A stretch of DNA of 64,000 nt, from NCBI GenBank assembly GCA_020080175.1, contig JAGHQL010000027.1:1-64000 (forward strand), written 5' to 3'. Made by a program: the position numbers and the translations under genes. The notes under the pieces are model-generated. The model had not been told where the DNA came from, did not search any database, and saw only the letters and a program-made list of their open reading frames with translations. Positions 44,058 through 55,615 of this stretch are shown piece by piece. Position 1 is the stretch's first letter. Each line of letters starts with the position of its first letter. The stretch comes from Glutinoglossum americanum (taxonomy: Eukaryota > Ascomycota > Geoglossomycetes > Geoglossales > Geoglossaceae).

Positions 44058-44810
44058 CTCCACGATCTACGGAAGCACGGGAGAACGCAAAACTGGGAAG
44101 ATGTTGTATATTAGCCGGCACCATCTAGATTATTTCCTTAATACTACATGGACCAAAATATATCGACCCCTTAGTATCTAGTATCGCGTTGACATGACAG
44201 TTTTGAGTCGTTGACTAGATTTCACATATCGTTAACTCTTTAACATGGCTGCTCTGTCGTCGCTTGTCGTCTCAGCAGTCCGTGTTTCTTGATTTGTTCG
44301 TCATGCGCATGAAGATGCCATGGGAGTATTTTTTGAGGGCGTATCGCAGATTCTATGTGTATACGTACAAATGTACAAAAATGTGTTAAGGGTAAGTTCC
44401 CCCTGGCCATTTAATGCCTTAGGATACGTTCCCCGCACCCCCAAAATAGGGAAATAATGCCTCTTGGTAAACAAATGTAAATAAAAACTATATTAGGATG
44501 TAGACGGAAGGATTGTGATTAAACGGTAGCCCCGATATTGTTGCTTTTTTGATTTTTAAATTCTACTGCCTTCTACATATAAGAGATCTGACCACTTTTG
44601 CGGCAGTAGACTCATATGGGGATGTTTAGAAGTCGAATATTGTGTTAAGGAGCTTTGGTTAGGATGGCTTTTAATTTGCAGGCCTCGGAATATGAGACAT
44701 AGCTTCATACCGCCCCCTCATAACCGCGAAAATGGGATAATAAGCAAACTATTCAGCCCTACGCTATCCTACACAGAAGAGTTCAACCCGAACTTCAGCA
44801 ATAACGCCCA
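44058..44810. other. Convergent intergenic region RPN5/PMT1
   Basis: About 750 bp, AT-rich, with 3' UTRs of two convergent genes. No gene seen. Confidence 0.5.
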
Positions 44811-47800
44811 TCACTTTTCGGTAGCTCCTAGTCCTTCGCTCGCAGGCCTTGGCTGGCCTTCCTTTCCCCTCTTCTCCTCGTCGCTCTCTGCTACGTCTGC
44901 TGTCGCTGGTGTATCGGTAGACTCCGCCTTCTCATTTTCTGCAGTCTCCGGGTTCCTGCCCTCAGCATCAGGGTGCGGTGGTGCTACCGGTACCTCCACA
45001 TCTACACCATCACTAATCTCATTACCGAAAGGATCAACCAGGCGGGTGCGGGTCTCATAACGGGTTTTGAAGGACACTTTTCCGGAGAGTGATTTGACGG
45101 CTGCTTCATCAAGCAGGTTGCCGTCCTGATCGCGATACTCGACACGTTCCTCGCGGCTAAGGATCGTGTGGGATATTCCCGCCCCATCTGGTGGTACTCC
45201 GGGAGTTACATTTGCATCACCGGCCGGGACGAGGGGCTTTTGTCCCTGGTCGCCCTGGGCGATCACTTGCTCTTGCGAAGGAGAAGGAGCGATGGGACTG
45301 CTTGTCTGGATCGTAGGTGCAGCATTTGAGTTATATTGAGCCAGCTAGTGGGCAGGAGGACATCAGTGGTCTATCTATTTACCGTCCGCGACCGCGGTCT
45401 GGAGGCTGCCACGAAGGCATGTTGAGGCTACTCACATCAGTATAGAAGGTGTTACAGTCCCAATCCCAGGGACTAAAGAGTTTCACTTTTTGACAAGCGC
45501 TCTGTGTCCATGGATTTCCGTAAGCTAGAGGCGAATAGAGCGAGAAAACGAAAATGCTGAAGCCCATAAATAGAACAGCGATGACCTTGCCGACGGCAGG
45601 CCGATCGCGAAGGCCTAGGCCAGCGATACGCCCGGTTACGAAATCGTGGATTTGACAGAGCGCGATGATAGCGAAGTAAAGGGCTGGGAAGTAGTGGTGA
45701 AGGAAGAGCTGACGCTGCATGAGGTAAAATGGGAAGTAGTGGAAGGCCCAACCCAAGACGGACGTTCCAATCTCGTAGTCGAAGCGCTTGAATGATAGCA
45801 GCTCATAGTCCTTGTAGCCGCGTTGCCACCGAAGAACTGCCAACCCCTTGAATACGATATATATGGCAACAGCAACTGTAGAAGACCACCAAATAACAGG
45901 GTTACCAATAAGGTAGATCTGGCGGTGGTCTTTGCCCCAGAAATTGATCCCCCGGCGGAGAATTGGCCACGAGGGTGGTCGCGAGTCCCATGCGTGAGAT
46001 TCTACGAGGCCGGCGTTGGTCTTCCACATGACCTTTTGTAGTTCCCAAAATTTCCCCAAAAACCCAGGGTGCCGATAGTTGACTTTCTCGGCATCCGTTC
46101 CTAGGCTTGGGTGTTCGTTGCTTTCAATGTACCATATACTGTTTGGGAGAGTCCCTCCCTTCGCGCAAGTAACCTCCTGCTGCTCAAACCCCCATTCCGG
46201 CAGCTTAACTTTATGCGAGAAAAGTACACACTGGGTCATGACGTGGATTAATCTGAACTTCGTCTCGATCGTCCTAAGGCGCTTTTTTGCGTCTACGCCC
46301 TGGGACATCGATTTAATAATGTCGACGCGGAAGTAGTCATTAGCGTCACCCTCAAAGCCTTCATAACCATATGCGCTAACTTCTTGTTGCCAATCCGCCT
46401 CAGTGACAGGTGGCCGAACATCGTGAGAGTGAAGCCGTCGAGATGTGATAGTATGGAACAGTTTAATTATTGCGCCATCTTCGATAAATTTCGGAGGCGT
46501 ATCATTATCCCACGCGTTGGGCCCAGTGATCGGTCCATCGAGACCCTCCGGCTGAGTTTGGTTCTCTAGCAGCCACGCATTGTTTTCATCTTTGTGGGGA
46601 TACAAGGTGATCTGCTGTTGCTTGCTTCCAGCGGGATACATGTGATTGTGCGAGTGTAGATAGCCGCCTTGGGTATTATGATGACGTATTGAAACACGGC
46701 TGCCAAAAGCCACATCGGCGGGCACATCCTGCATGGCTTTTGAGTTCAAGGTCGCTTGAAACTCAGACGACATGAATCCATCTCCATCACCGGGGTTGAC
46801 AAGACACAGGAAGTGAATGGCGAATATCCCCAAGTAGAAGGTCACAGGGATGATAATAAGACAGAAGACACGAGCGAAGAAGTGTTTGAACCACAAACGC
46901 TAAGAAGAGGTGTTGTTAGCATAGACCGTGTCCAAGAATCACGGTTTGGGGTTGGCCTACCGGTGTTACAGTCTTGTTATCCCCAAGCAGGACCCACAGT
47001 TGCAGAATAGTCAGACTACCCACCCATGCAATGGTGAAGAGTCCTACCCATTTCACGCTTACCGTAGCTCCTAGAGCTAGGCCAGTCGCTGCTAGCCAGA
47101 ACCACCAGATGGGAGAAAAAGCCTTGCTGGGACCTTGCTCATGTTGGTTGGTGAAGGAAGTCCAAGCGAGCGCAGTCATGGCGGTAAATGCAATTAGGGG
47201 TGAATCCAGGAGTATAAGCCGGGATTGTGTCAATAATCCATTCTCTAAATTTAATTATTAGCCATTGAGCAACTCTGCATGTTTGGGACAATTCGTACCA
47301 AATATTATGAGTCCGGCCCCTAATACCGCAGTAGTGGTTTTGCAGCCGACAGCTTTCAGGGTCAGGAACATAGTTGGAACTGTAAGGATACCGCAGAGAG
47401 CTGGCAGTAACCTCATCGCTACATATGGAACCCCGGGCTCTAAATAATCCTTGCCAATGTCTTTGAAGTCAAATTCCCCGTCAAATCCAGCGAGGAAACC
47501 GGCAAGAGTGATGAGGAGTTTGGCAAGTGGAGGATGGACGTCCATAAAGAACCTCCCCTTAATATATTTTGATGCGAACCCTCCAAAGCTGCCATGACAA
47601 AAATTTAGCTTCCGTGGGGCATCACCAGATAGTATTGGAAACTTACTGTACTTCGTCAAAGACTACACTCGAAGGTTGGTAAATCCTAAACAGGCGGACC
47701 ACCGCTGCAACCAATGTAAGAAGTCCTAGAAATTGGTAATCTGAGCTCGGAAGGAGAAAGACATCATTGTCCGTGACTCCATCAGAGGTGTAGTCTTTCC

Positions 47801-47915
47801 GCTTTCCTGCTGCAGTTTTCCGCCGCACAGGAGCAGGAGACCGTGAGGGTGATCTCCCTAATTGATTAGGGCTTTTATCTCCCAGGTGAGAGCGCGATCC
47901 ACCCTTGGGTGCCAT
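44811..47915 (-). CDS. PMT1: Dolichyl-phosphate-mannose protein O-mannosyltransferase, PMT1 family
   Basis: The enzyme starts O-mannosylation of Ser/Thr in the ER lumen and works as a Pmt1/Pmt2-type heterodimer. Five exons (47915-47647, 47588-47299, 47244-46961, 46899-45436 and 45344-44811) give 946 aa. The first luminal loop has the catalytic Asp-Glu in VVFDEVHFGG; KGRFFMDVHPPLAKLL and RLILLDSPLIAF follow. The central luminal part has MIR repeats (GGYLHSHNHMYPAGSKQQQ, RRLHSHDVRPPVTEADWQQ) and several membrane helices follow. The C-terminal tail after WDWDCNTFYTD, with RVEYRDQDGNLLDE and GKVSFKTRYETRTR, is the long tail seen in filamentous-fungal Pmt1, which supports PMT1 rather than PMT2 or PMT4. 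Confidence 0.94.
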
Positions 47916-48290
47916 GGTGGTATATGTGGCCGGACCGGCGAATCAGGCTGCACAACAAAACTGCTTTGGATAGGTGCTCTAGTGAATGTATTCGAGGAAA
48001 TGGGAATATATAAAGAGCGAGCGGGGGAAAAGAAATAAAATAACGGTAGGACGCTCTCTAGATAAATCACTCGGAGCAGAATGGTGGATTGAGGGCTGCG
48101 GGGACTGCAACAGTCGGTGCTGGGTCCATCGGTATAAATTTCGAGGAGAGGCGATCTGTCCAAGCGTCGCTAGCGAATTGTAGGGAGTAAGGGGCTGCAG
48201 ACCTGGATGAGGCTCTGCCAAGTCCTAGCACCGAAATAGCTGCAAGTCCCAAGACTCTCTGTATCATCAGTCTGTCGGTGTTCTGCGCTC
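47916..48290. promoter_or_regulatory. Divergent promoter PMT1/SF3A1
   Basis: The 375 bp between the two start codons. An AT-rich ATATATAAAG element lies near 48005, about 90 bp upstream of the PMT1 start on its strand, and could act as a TATA box in one or both directions. No known operator identified. Confidence 0.35.
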
Positions 48291-50107
48291 ATGATGGCGC
48301 AGACAGTCACGAATGGCGACAGTCCAGCACCTCCAGGACTGGATGAGATAAACAAGCCTCCAGCAGGTGTTGTGCTGCCCCCAAAGGACATACGAGGTTG
48401 GCCGTTTTTATGTTTTTGATATCTTAACTTATATTTTCATCTAGCTAACTCGGTGGACGGTAGCTATCGTCGAAAAGACTGCTGGCTATGTCGCACGAAA
48501 TGGCACTGTATTTGAAGGTAGCCATTATTCGCGTTCAAGTTTTATTCGTCGGATTACTGATATTTCAACAGACCGGATCCGGGAGAAGGAGAAACATAAT
48601 CCTAAGTTTTCGTTCCTCAGCGCGAATGACGCCTATTATCCCTTCTACACCTGGCGCCTTAGTGAAGTCCGTGCAGGGAGGGGGACGGCCGTCTCAGCAG
48701 GACGAGCTGGTGAAGTTGCACCTGGACCAGAGCCCGAGAAACCAAAGGGTCCAGCTGAGCCGCCTGAGTTCCACTTTTCTGCACGAATGCCGAATATCAG
48801 CGCCCAAGACCTTGATGTCGTTAGGTTAACGGCACTTTTTGTGGCCAAAAACGGACAGCAGTTTAGGACCACCCTTTCGCAGAGGGAGACGCGAAATTTT
48901 CAGTTTGATTTCTTGCGACCAAACCATAGCTTGTACCAATTTTTCAGTCGTCTCGTGGATCAATACACGGAGCTTTTAAGAGCTAGCGGGATGGAGGGTA
49001 GCGGCGGAAAGATTGAAAGGGAAAGGATAAAGGAGCTGGAGGAGAACGTCGGAAACAAGTTTCATGTTCTGGAGAGGGCAAAACAGAGGGCAGAGTGGGC
49101 CAGATACCAGGAGGAGCAGAAACAGAAGAAGGAGGAGGAAGAGGAGCAGGAGAAATGTTCGCGCCTGCCTGAGCCTGAAGATACTTTTGAATACGGCTGA
49201 CATCTATTTTAAAGTAATCTACGCACAAATCGATTGGCATGACTTTGTTGTCGTCGAGACCGTACTTTTCACTGAGGCCGACGAACAAACGGATCTCTCG
49301 GCCCCTACAACGCTCTCAGACCTTCAGTCCGCTTCCCTCGAACAAAAGGCCATGATGTCACTACAACCTCACAATATGCGGATCGAAGAAGCTATGCCTA
49401 CGTACGAGGATACCTACTATCCACCTTACCAACCAGCCGCCGAACAACAACAGTCCACCCAGGCAACTCAACAACACCAAGATGTTGAGATGCAAGGTGT
49501 CTCTGACAACGAAGATGAGGAAGAAGCCCGCATCCGTGAGCGCGCTGAAGCTCGCGCTAGAGCGCAGCAAGCACATGCAGAAGCAAAGGGCGGCGCTGGC
49601 CCTATGAAGATAAGGAGTGATTACGTGCCTCGCGCTGCGGCACAAGCAGCAAACAGACGAGGCGTGCAGATGGGCGTGTGCCCGAACTGCAAGCAGCAGA
49701 TTCCGTATAACGAGTTGGATGAGCACATGCGAAGTATGCTGCCTTTCTCCTATGATACTCTTGTTTAGATTATTTGGAAACTGACACCTACCCCTTCTCC
49801 CGCAGTTGAACTCCTGGATCCCCGCTGGAAGGAACAGCGTGCAAAGGCGGACTCCCGATACTCCACCACTAACCTTTCTACCCTGGACGTTGCGAACAAC
49901 CTCAAACGTCTTGCTAGTCAGCGCAGTGACCTCTTCGATGGTGTAACAGGCCAACCGATCTCAGAGGAAGAAGCGGCGAGGCGGAAGAAGGCAGCTTTGA
50001 GCTATGATGGCCAACCCGAGAGCAAGGACGCAGCAAGGTTGCAGCAGATGCAGAACGTGAATGTTGAGGAACAGATTAGGCAGATTCATCAGAAGTATAA
50101 GCAATAA
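48291..50107 (+). CDS. PRP21: Splicing factor 3A subunit 1 (Prp21/SF3A1)
   Basis: A U2 snRNP protein needed for pre-spliceosome assembly. Five exons (48291-48396, 48464-48517, 48572-49156, 49215-49733 and 49806-50107) give 521 aa. Two SURP modules are visible: AIVEKTAGYVARNGTVFE with FSFLSANDAYYPFYTWRL, and VVRLTALFVAKNGQQFR with FLRPNHSLYQFFSRLVDQY. After a Lys/Glu coiled stretch comes the IDWHDFVVVETVLF region, an acidic/Arg-Ala-rich helix, and the conserved CPNCKQQIPYNELDEHMRI with ELLDPRWKEQRAKAD. It ends at HQKYKQ and lacks the C-terminal ubiquitin-like domain of the animal protein, as in fission yeast. The third intron uses a GTTCGC donor, inferred from frame and from the 5' end of the next block. 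Confidence 0.93.
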
Positions 50108-50363
50108 TAGCTGCGGGATACAGGCCAGGGGTTTTCCTCGCTTCGCTGTACGATTTACTACGTTGCGGGCTGGAGTTTCGGCGGTAATTCATCCCTTACG
50201 GAGAAAGTATGTATCATATATGGCTCAGGAGGCCTTTCCCTGTATCAGCATATGGTGATCTGGTAGGACGCGCTGGCCGTATAAGCGGGTAGGCTTACGA
50301 GGCTGGTTTTTTCATTACCCGCAGGGTACGGTTGGCGACAAGATCGTCTCAACCACCCAAAAC

Positions 50364-51188
50364 TCAGACGCCGTTAAACCCGTGTTCCAGACGTACGCCT
50401 CCGTTTCGCTCATCTGGCTCCGCCATTCTCCAATCCCTTACGCCGCCTTTCCAATCTGCAATTCTCCCTTCTCTCACCCTGACAACTACAACTCTGACCT
50501 CCTCTCCCTCAATGAAACACCCTCTTCCGCCGTCCTCTTCTCCGCCGACGAAGTGTTCGTCCTGACCACCGAATGTGTTATTTTCCAGATGCCTTGCCTT
50601 GTAGAATGCCTCCTCATCTGTCCCGCGCTCGACTAGGCGTGCCACCCCATTGATTGTTGCCGAAATGCTTGAAAGTGCGGATGTATTCAGGTTGAGTAGT
50701 AGCGATGCTAGGGACGATTGGTTTGCCCGCGGTGACGCGGGAGATGGAGAGCTCCCGGTTGGATCGGCTGCCGTCGGCGGCCGGTGCGAGACCCAGTCGT
50801 GCACGAGCAAGCTGACGCGGGGGTTGTTGATGAGGTTGAGCGTCTTTTTGGAGGCAGGGTTGGTGGTCATGACGATGGTTGGTTGAGCGGAGTAAGGGGA
50901 TGACGGAAGGTACGTGTAGTTCATGAGGGAGACGTGGGGCCAGAGGGAGTCACATGTGGCAAGATGGAGCTGGTGGGCGTTAGGGCAATTGCACGCATAG
51001 ATGGAAGAGCAAAGGAAAAATTCTCCTATCCCGAGTGCGTGGGGTGCTATAGACAAGAGTGAGTGGGGACGTACGAAGCGGGTATTCTTGAGACAGGCCA
51101 CAACCTCTGACGGCAGGGCGGAAGAGACTTGGGGGTTGATAGACGTGGCGGAAGCCCGGTAACTTAGTGGAGGTTGGGGGTGTGCCAT
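50364..51188 (-). CDS. PNPOx-like FMN-binding split-barrel protein
   Basis: A member of the pyridoxamine-phosphate-oxidase-like family found in yeast as YLR456W/YPR172W. Two exons (51188-51075 and 50969-50364; GTACGT..CACCAG) give 239 aa. LHLATCDSLWPHVSLMNYTYL corresponds to the first barrel strands, then PTIVMTTNPASKKTLNL and NPRVSLLVHDWV, followed by a Ser/Ala-rich insertion and the LSSISATINGVARLV strand pair near the C-terminus. Family members bind flavin but their substrate is not settled; true PNPO activity should not be assumed. The end is G-rich and its last 30 residues look non-conserved. Confidence 0.85.
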   Translation of the reverse strand: MAHPQPPLSYRASATSINPQVSSALPSEVVACLKNTRFVRPHSLLSIAPHALGIGEFFLCSSIYACNCPNAHQLHLATCDSLWPHVSLMNYTYLPSSPYSAQPTIVMTTNPASKKTLNLINNPRVSLLVHDWVSHRPPTAADPTGSSPSPASPRANQSSLASLLLNLNTSALSSISATINGVARLVERGTDEEAFYKARHLENNTFGGQDEHFVGGEEDGGRGCFIEGEEVRVVVVRVREGRIADWKGGVRDWRMAEPDERNGGVRLEHGFNGV

Positions 51189-51921
51189 TGTGTGGGGGTG
51201 CTTTATTTGGGGTGACAGAGGCTATTTAAAGCTGAAGCCTGAGATTTGGATGGTTTCAGGCGATATGAATTGTGAGCGTGGGGGAGAGAAATGGGGGGAG
51301 ATTGAAGATGCTCAGCGTCAGCGTGGGAGCGTGGGAGCGTGGGAGCACAGAAACACGGGAGGTGCTTGTGCCTGTACTTATACGGTACGAGGTGCTTGCC
51401 AGAATTACAAAGACAACAGCCAAGTGACCTTTGATCCGTGACACAACGATGAGCTCGGATAAATCTCGCCTGCACAGGACCAAATGTATGTAGCAACCCC
51501 GCATTTGCCGAGTCTTGCCCAGTCTTTCAGGGACGAAGCCCCGTTTGCCCCGTTCACCCAGTCCCAGTTTCGAGCCCGCACGGAGTTTGATCCTCCCGCC
51601 TTTTTCCCCACATTTTCCTCTCCTGCGGCGGCAGTAACTCCCATCTCCACCTCCCACCACCCACCACCCACCACCTTCCTGTGAACTGCCCGCTCTTATC
51701 TCCACTCTGCCCGTCATCCTGCGTATCGCTGCTGCTCTCACCACCACAGTTGCCATCGCCATCTCCCATCACCAGCGCCGCCACCATCAATTTAATCGCG
51801 ATTCGTCTGTGATAGTGCCCATCGATCACGAGCAGGTTTACGTCTCCCACCACGTTTTAGTAGACACTCTCGCGCGCCAGCCACCCACCGCAGCTACGCA
51901 CTAAAATTGTTGCCCGTCGCC
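51189..51921. other. Divergent intergenic region with short tandem repeats
   Basis: About 730 bp between the divergent PNPOx-like and NIPSNAP genes. It has three GCGTGGGA units at 51321-51346 and a CCCACCA-rich tract near 51655-51680, and must hold both promoters. Open frames here are repeat-derived and not credible. Confidence 0.45.
51321..51346. repeat. Tandem 8-bp repeat (GCGTGGGA)x3
   Basis: Three exact units, about 135 bp upstream of the PNPOx-like start codon. Confidence 0.85.
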
Positions 51922-53144
51922 ATGCTTACACGACGTCTATTACCCACCCACCGTCTCGCTGCGCCCTCGACTTTCCTCCGCACTCTTACGACAACGCAGG
52001 CCTTCCAGAATGCGCAATCGAGATCTCCCTCGCTCGCTGACATCACCCCGGATGGTGCTGCGAGCTTTGACGCCAAGCTCCAAAACTTTCGAGCGAAGGT
52101 GGCTGCTGCACAGCGGCAGAGGGGACAGCAAGGTAGTCTCTACACGAAGTCTTCAGATGCTGCTTTCAATTTCTCTCTTAAACCCACATCTTCTCAAGGT
52201 GGCTCTCCCACTGCTCCAAATGCGAGCAATGCGGGCGTCCTCTTTTTTCTCTATATGAATTATGCTCACTAGTCTCGAATGCTATAGCATCGGCTTCGTT
52301 GGATAAAGACCCCTCGAAACGAAAGGGCGCATTCTCATCGCTGATCTACGGGACGAAAGAGGGTCAGCAAATGGATAAAGAGATCGAACTGTCCTTCTCG
52401 CAGGTTTTGGCGAGGGGCAAATACGTCCATTCGATCGTGTTCCACGAGGTCAAGCCCGACAAAGTGGATGAGTATGTAGAATTAGTGGGCAACTGGTATC
52501 CAAGAATGGCAGGAATGGAGGAGAATAAAGTTAATCTGGTGGGAAGCTGGAGGACAGAGGTTGGTGACTGCGACACGTTTGGTATGTTCACCAGATAGTT
52601 TGGAGAGGCATGCTCGAAATGACGCTAGCCGTCAATCTAACGCGGCCACTCGACCATAGTCCACATATGGGAATATCAACGGTATACCGGCTACCACTCT
52701 TCGTTGCACAACATCTCCCAACATCCTGATTTCCCCGCGTTCGACAAGAAGCTCAAAACCCTCATCACCGCTAAGAAGACCTCCCTGATGCAAGAGTTTT
52801 CCTTCTGGCCTACCACATCGCCCCGCAGTCTTGGAGGGCTTTTTGAACTCCGATCCTACACCTTGCACCCTGGAAACCTGCTTGAGTGGGAGACTCACTG
52901 GCGTCGCGGTCTCAAAGCACGTCGCGAAGTCATGGAGGGAGTGGGGGCATGGTTTGTGCAGATTGGAGAGCTCAACACCGTTCACCACCTCTGGCAGTTT
53001 GCAGATCTAGAAGAGCGCAAGCTAAGGAGAGAGAGGAGTTGGAGCGTTGAAGGGTGGGGAGACACGGTCCACAAGACTGTGCCTCTGATCCAGACCATGA
53101 GGAGCAGGATTTTGATTCCTATGCCGTGGTCACCAGTGCAGTGA
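51922..53144 (+). CDS. NIPSNAP family mitochondrial protein
   Basis: Three exons (51922-52132, 52288-52581 and 52660-53144) give 329 aa. The N-terminus MLTRRLLPTHRLAAP with several Arg and Thr residues looks like a mitochondrial presequence. The two ferredoxin-like NIPSNAP domains are clear: FSQVLARGKYVHSIVFHEV, GNWYPRMAGMEENKVNLVG and HIWEYQRYTGYHSSL, then QEFSFWPTTSPRSLGGLFEL, RSYTLHPGNLLEWETHWRRG and ARREVMEGVGAWFVQIGEL. Human NIPSNAP1/2 are matrix proteins that flag damaged mitochondria; the fungal role is not established. The first intron (155 bp) is open in frame for 43 codons and has a second in-frame acceptor 27 nt before the one used, so the variable linker at residue 70 is uncertain. 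Confidence 0.88.
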
Positions 53145-53457
53145 CGAGTGGGGACGAAACACTACTGCCGCATGGCATATTCTAACGGCTTTTCTCTCGA
53201 TAAATCCCCTCCGCCTGTACGAGGGTGAACACGGAGTCTAGCGAAAAGGGCCCCGGCGTCTCTCCGCGCAGATAATTGACCACCACCTGACTCCGGATCC
53301 TTCCTGTCGACGTGTTACCACGGTTTCCAAGTTGAGCATCGTCCGTCTGTGTATCTATTATCTAATAATAACCCATGTATATCTAAGCATATCTATTCCC
53401 ATGACGCCGATTAGTGAGACCCCTGCCCCGCTCAACTACTAATCCAACTATTAGCCA
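53145..53457. other. Convergent intergenic region
   Basis: About 310 bp of 3' UTR sequence for two convergent genes; nothing else seen. Confidence 0.55.
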
Positions 53458-54291
53458 TCATAGATTTGGCCCTCCCAGGGCCCCCCTATTTACCTTTGCA
53501 CGCACGCTCCCCTCGTCCTGCCCCTGCAGCGCTTCCCTTAAGAACCCCACTAGCGCCCTAACAAAGGGCTTCGCTCCTGGAACAAAATGTGCCCCGGGAT
53601 GGTACACTACTCGGGCCTCGCCTCCCACACAAGCCCTGGATAAACGCAGACTACTAGCCTCATCCACTACCCCATCTAGACTCCCAATGAAATGGAGCAT
53701 GGGCGTTTCGATCTTCGGTTCGTAGAACGCCACATAACGCTCGCCTGGGCAGAGAAACCCGCTATACACCACTGCGAACTTGAACCTGGGCTGCTGGAGC
53801 GATCGGACCGACTCGGGGAACGCAACGCCCCCGCGAGGCTGGTGTTCCGCAAACGACGATACCCGCACCGGCCCCTCCAGCAGCGAAGCAAGCATCGCGG
53901 CGAAGGCAGCGCCCTGCGAAAAGCCAATGACGCCATCAAACGGGCCCTGAGTCCTCAACACCTCAGCGAGGTAGTCGAAGGAAGCTTCGACGTCGGCCCA
54001 GGTGCCCGTCTGGGGGTCTTTGCGCACCCACGACCACGCGTCGGTGTCGTCGTCCTCACCGCCGTAGCTATCGCCGTTGTCCGGCTTAGAGCGCACGCCG
54101 GGGATGTCGGAGATTTTGAGGCGGAGCGGGCCGGTGGGGTACGCGAGCTCGACGCCGCCTGGGAAGGCTTTCTTGAGGGCGGATTCGAGGAAGCGGGTTT
54201 TTGCGCGGAAGAGGGGGCCTGATTGGGTGAAGCCGTGGAGCATGAGGATTCTGAGGGGTTGTGGTGGGGTGGGTGGGGCTGAGGAGGTCAT
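53458..54291 (-). CDS. FSH1-family serine hydrolase
   Basis: Intronless, 277 aa, an alpha/beta hydrolase of the FSH (family of serine hydrolases) group, related to yeast Fsh1-3 and human OVCA2. LRILMLHGFTQSG gives the oxyanion loop, GFSQGAAFAAM the nucleophile (Ser about 125), FIGSLDGVVD the acid (Asp about 206 or 210) and YHPGAHFVP the His (about 235), so the triad is complete. The segment after LSRACVGG is short and the last 30 residues are variable. Substrate unknown; carboxylester hydrolysis is expected from the family. Strong composition polarity: coding strand C-rich at the start and G-rich at the end. Confidence 0.9.
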   Translation of the reverse strand: MTSSAPPTPPQPLRILMLHGFTQSGPLFRAKTRFLESALKKAFPGGVELAYPTGPLRLKISDIPGVRSKPDNGDSYGGEDDDTDAWSWVRKDPQTGTWADVEASFDYLAEVLRTQGPFDGVIGFSQGAAFAAMLASLLEGPVRVSSFAEHQPRGGVAFPESVRSLQQPRFKFAVVYSGFLCPGERYVAFYEPKIETPMLHFIGSLDGVVDEASSLRLSRACVGGEARVVYHPGAHFVPGAKPFVRALVGFLREALQGQDEGSVRAKVNRGALGGPNL

Positions 54292-55017
54292 GTTTGTTGG
54301 TTTGGTTGGTGCCGACTGTTGCGGAAAATTGGATGGTGGATGTGGTTTTTGTTGCGGGTAGAACTTTCGGCGTTCATGTAGGGTGTGGATTTACTGTAGA
54401 GTTGGGCGAGGACGCAGCCCGAGCTATGTACCAAAGGGGTAAACAAACGGATATGGTAGTGATCGTGTGCTAATTATTGGCGATCAGCAAGATCAGCGGT
54501 TCAGCATATACGCTGCCAAATCGAAACTCCGAAAGTGCTGTTTGAGTCAGCGGCCTCTAGGCAGATATGGGGAGCTCCATGACTGATTGTAGCCAATGTG
54601 GCCGTCGTCGTTGTTTCGGGATACGAAGCTGAGCTGTGAGAGGAGTTGGGCCTCAATTTTCGGTAATGAGAATCATATCCCAACAGTCTTGCGCTAGCCT
54701 GATTAGGCGGTTCGATCCAGTGCCTCGTAAAAACATTTAGGCTCTAGTCTCCTCCAAAACTAGATAGCGGTCTCCGGAGCCGAGGTATGGGATGGGGAGA
54801 CTACCACTTCCCGAATTTATCGAGTATTGTGTGTATCTGAGAGTGGTCTTGTGGGCATAGTAGGGACATTTTTGGACAAGAACATACATACACGGTCGAC
54901 GATATCTTATACTACAGCGGGGAAACAAAATCGACCACTACAATAGGCGACTATCGGGTCTATCCTCCCAACCCCCGATCAGCCGTGAGAAAGCATCTCC
55001 ATATGGATACGAGCACT
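54292..55017. other. Intergenic region, no gene seen
   Basis: About 730 bp upstream of the hydrolase gene and downstream of the small membrane-protein gene. A GGCGGTTCGATCC string near 54707 resembles a tRNA B box but the flanks do not form a T-stem, acceptor stem or A box. Confidence 0.5.
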
Positions 55018-55615
55018 TTAGTAGTCATCTTTGCCCCATTTATTGTACTTATCGTGTAGCTCCTGAACTCGGGCGATATAGTAGTTAGCAAGCTGGCATG
55101 CAGACCCAGAATGATATGTCCCCTTATCCAGCTCATCCAAGATGCCCATCTACCAAAGGAGCGTTCCGGCGAATTACAGGTAGGCACTTTCCGCACGCAT
55201 CCGGAGAAGTATTTAAACTCACCTTCGGCAAATTGACGCTTGGTACGACAACCACATTCAATGCACTCGGAGCATCCTTAGGAGCATTCTTCGAGTTCTC
55301 AGTTTCCCATGGCTTTGAATTTGGTGCTATGGCGACCGTGGACTCCGAGTTTCCCGACGTGGGTTTCCTACCTAAAGGGGGCCGTCAATCTCATAGCAAG
55401 CGTAGGTAGGAGCAGGCAATTCCCCACCAAAGTAATAGCCGGCTAGCCCAAACGCAGAAGACATGACTCCCAGGAGGATCTGGGGGATCAGTTACGATAT
55501 GTTCTGATTGGTCCGAGGCTGAACGTGAACATACATAGAGTTCTGGATCTCTCTTCGCACCCCTCGAGAGAGTCCCGCTAGCGCCTTTGACAGCCTTGGA
55601 TGCTATTGTCGACAT
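55018..55615 (-). CDS. Small conserved membrane protein, possibly NDUFA4/B12D-like mitochondrial
   Basis: Four exons (55615-55535, 55479-55428, 55371-55223 and 55062-55018) give 108 aa. The sequence starts MSTIASKAVKGASGTLSRGA, then KRDPELYILLGVMSSAFGLA and GYYFGRKPTSGN forms one membrane helix with a basic flank, and the rest is soluble, with NSKPWETEN, KDAPSALNVVVVPSVNLP and the end ELHDKYNKWGKDDY. It belongs to a small protein family present in many filamentous ascomycetes. The layout of a single N-terminal helix, a Pro-Trp motif and a short tail recalls NDUFA4/B12D subunits of respiratory complexes, but this is inference. Only splicing reveals the gene. Confidence 0.82.

Noticed and set aside
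54690-54735. GGCGGTTCGATCC string resembling a tRNA B box.
   Set aside because: The flanking bases do not pair into a T-stem, and no A box, anticodon arm or acceptor stem is found upstream.
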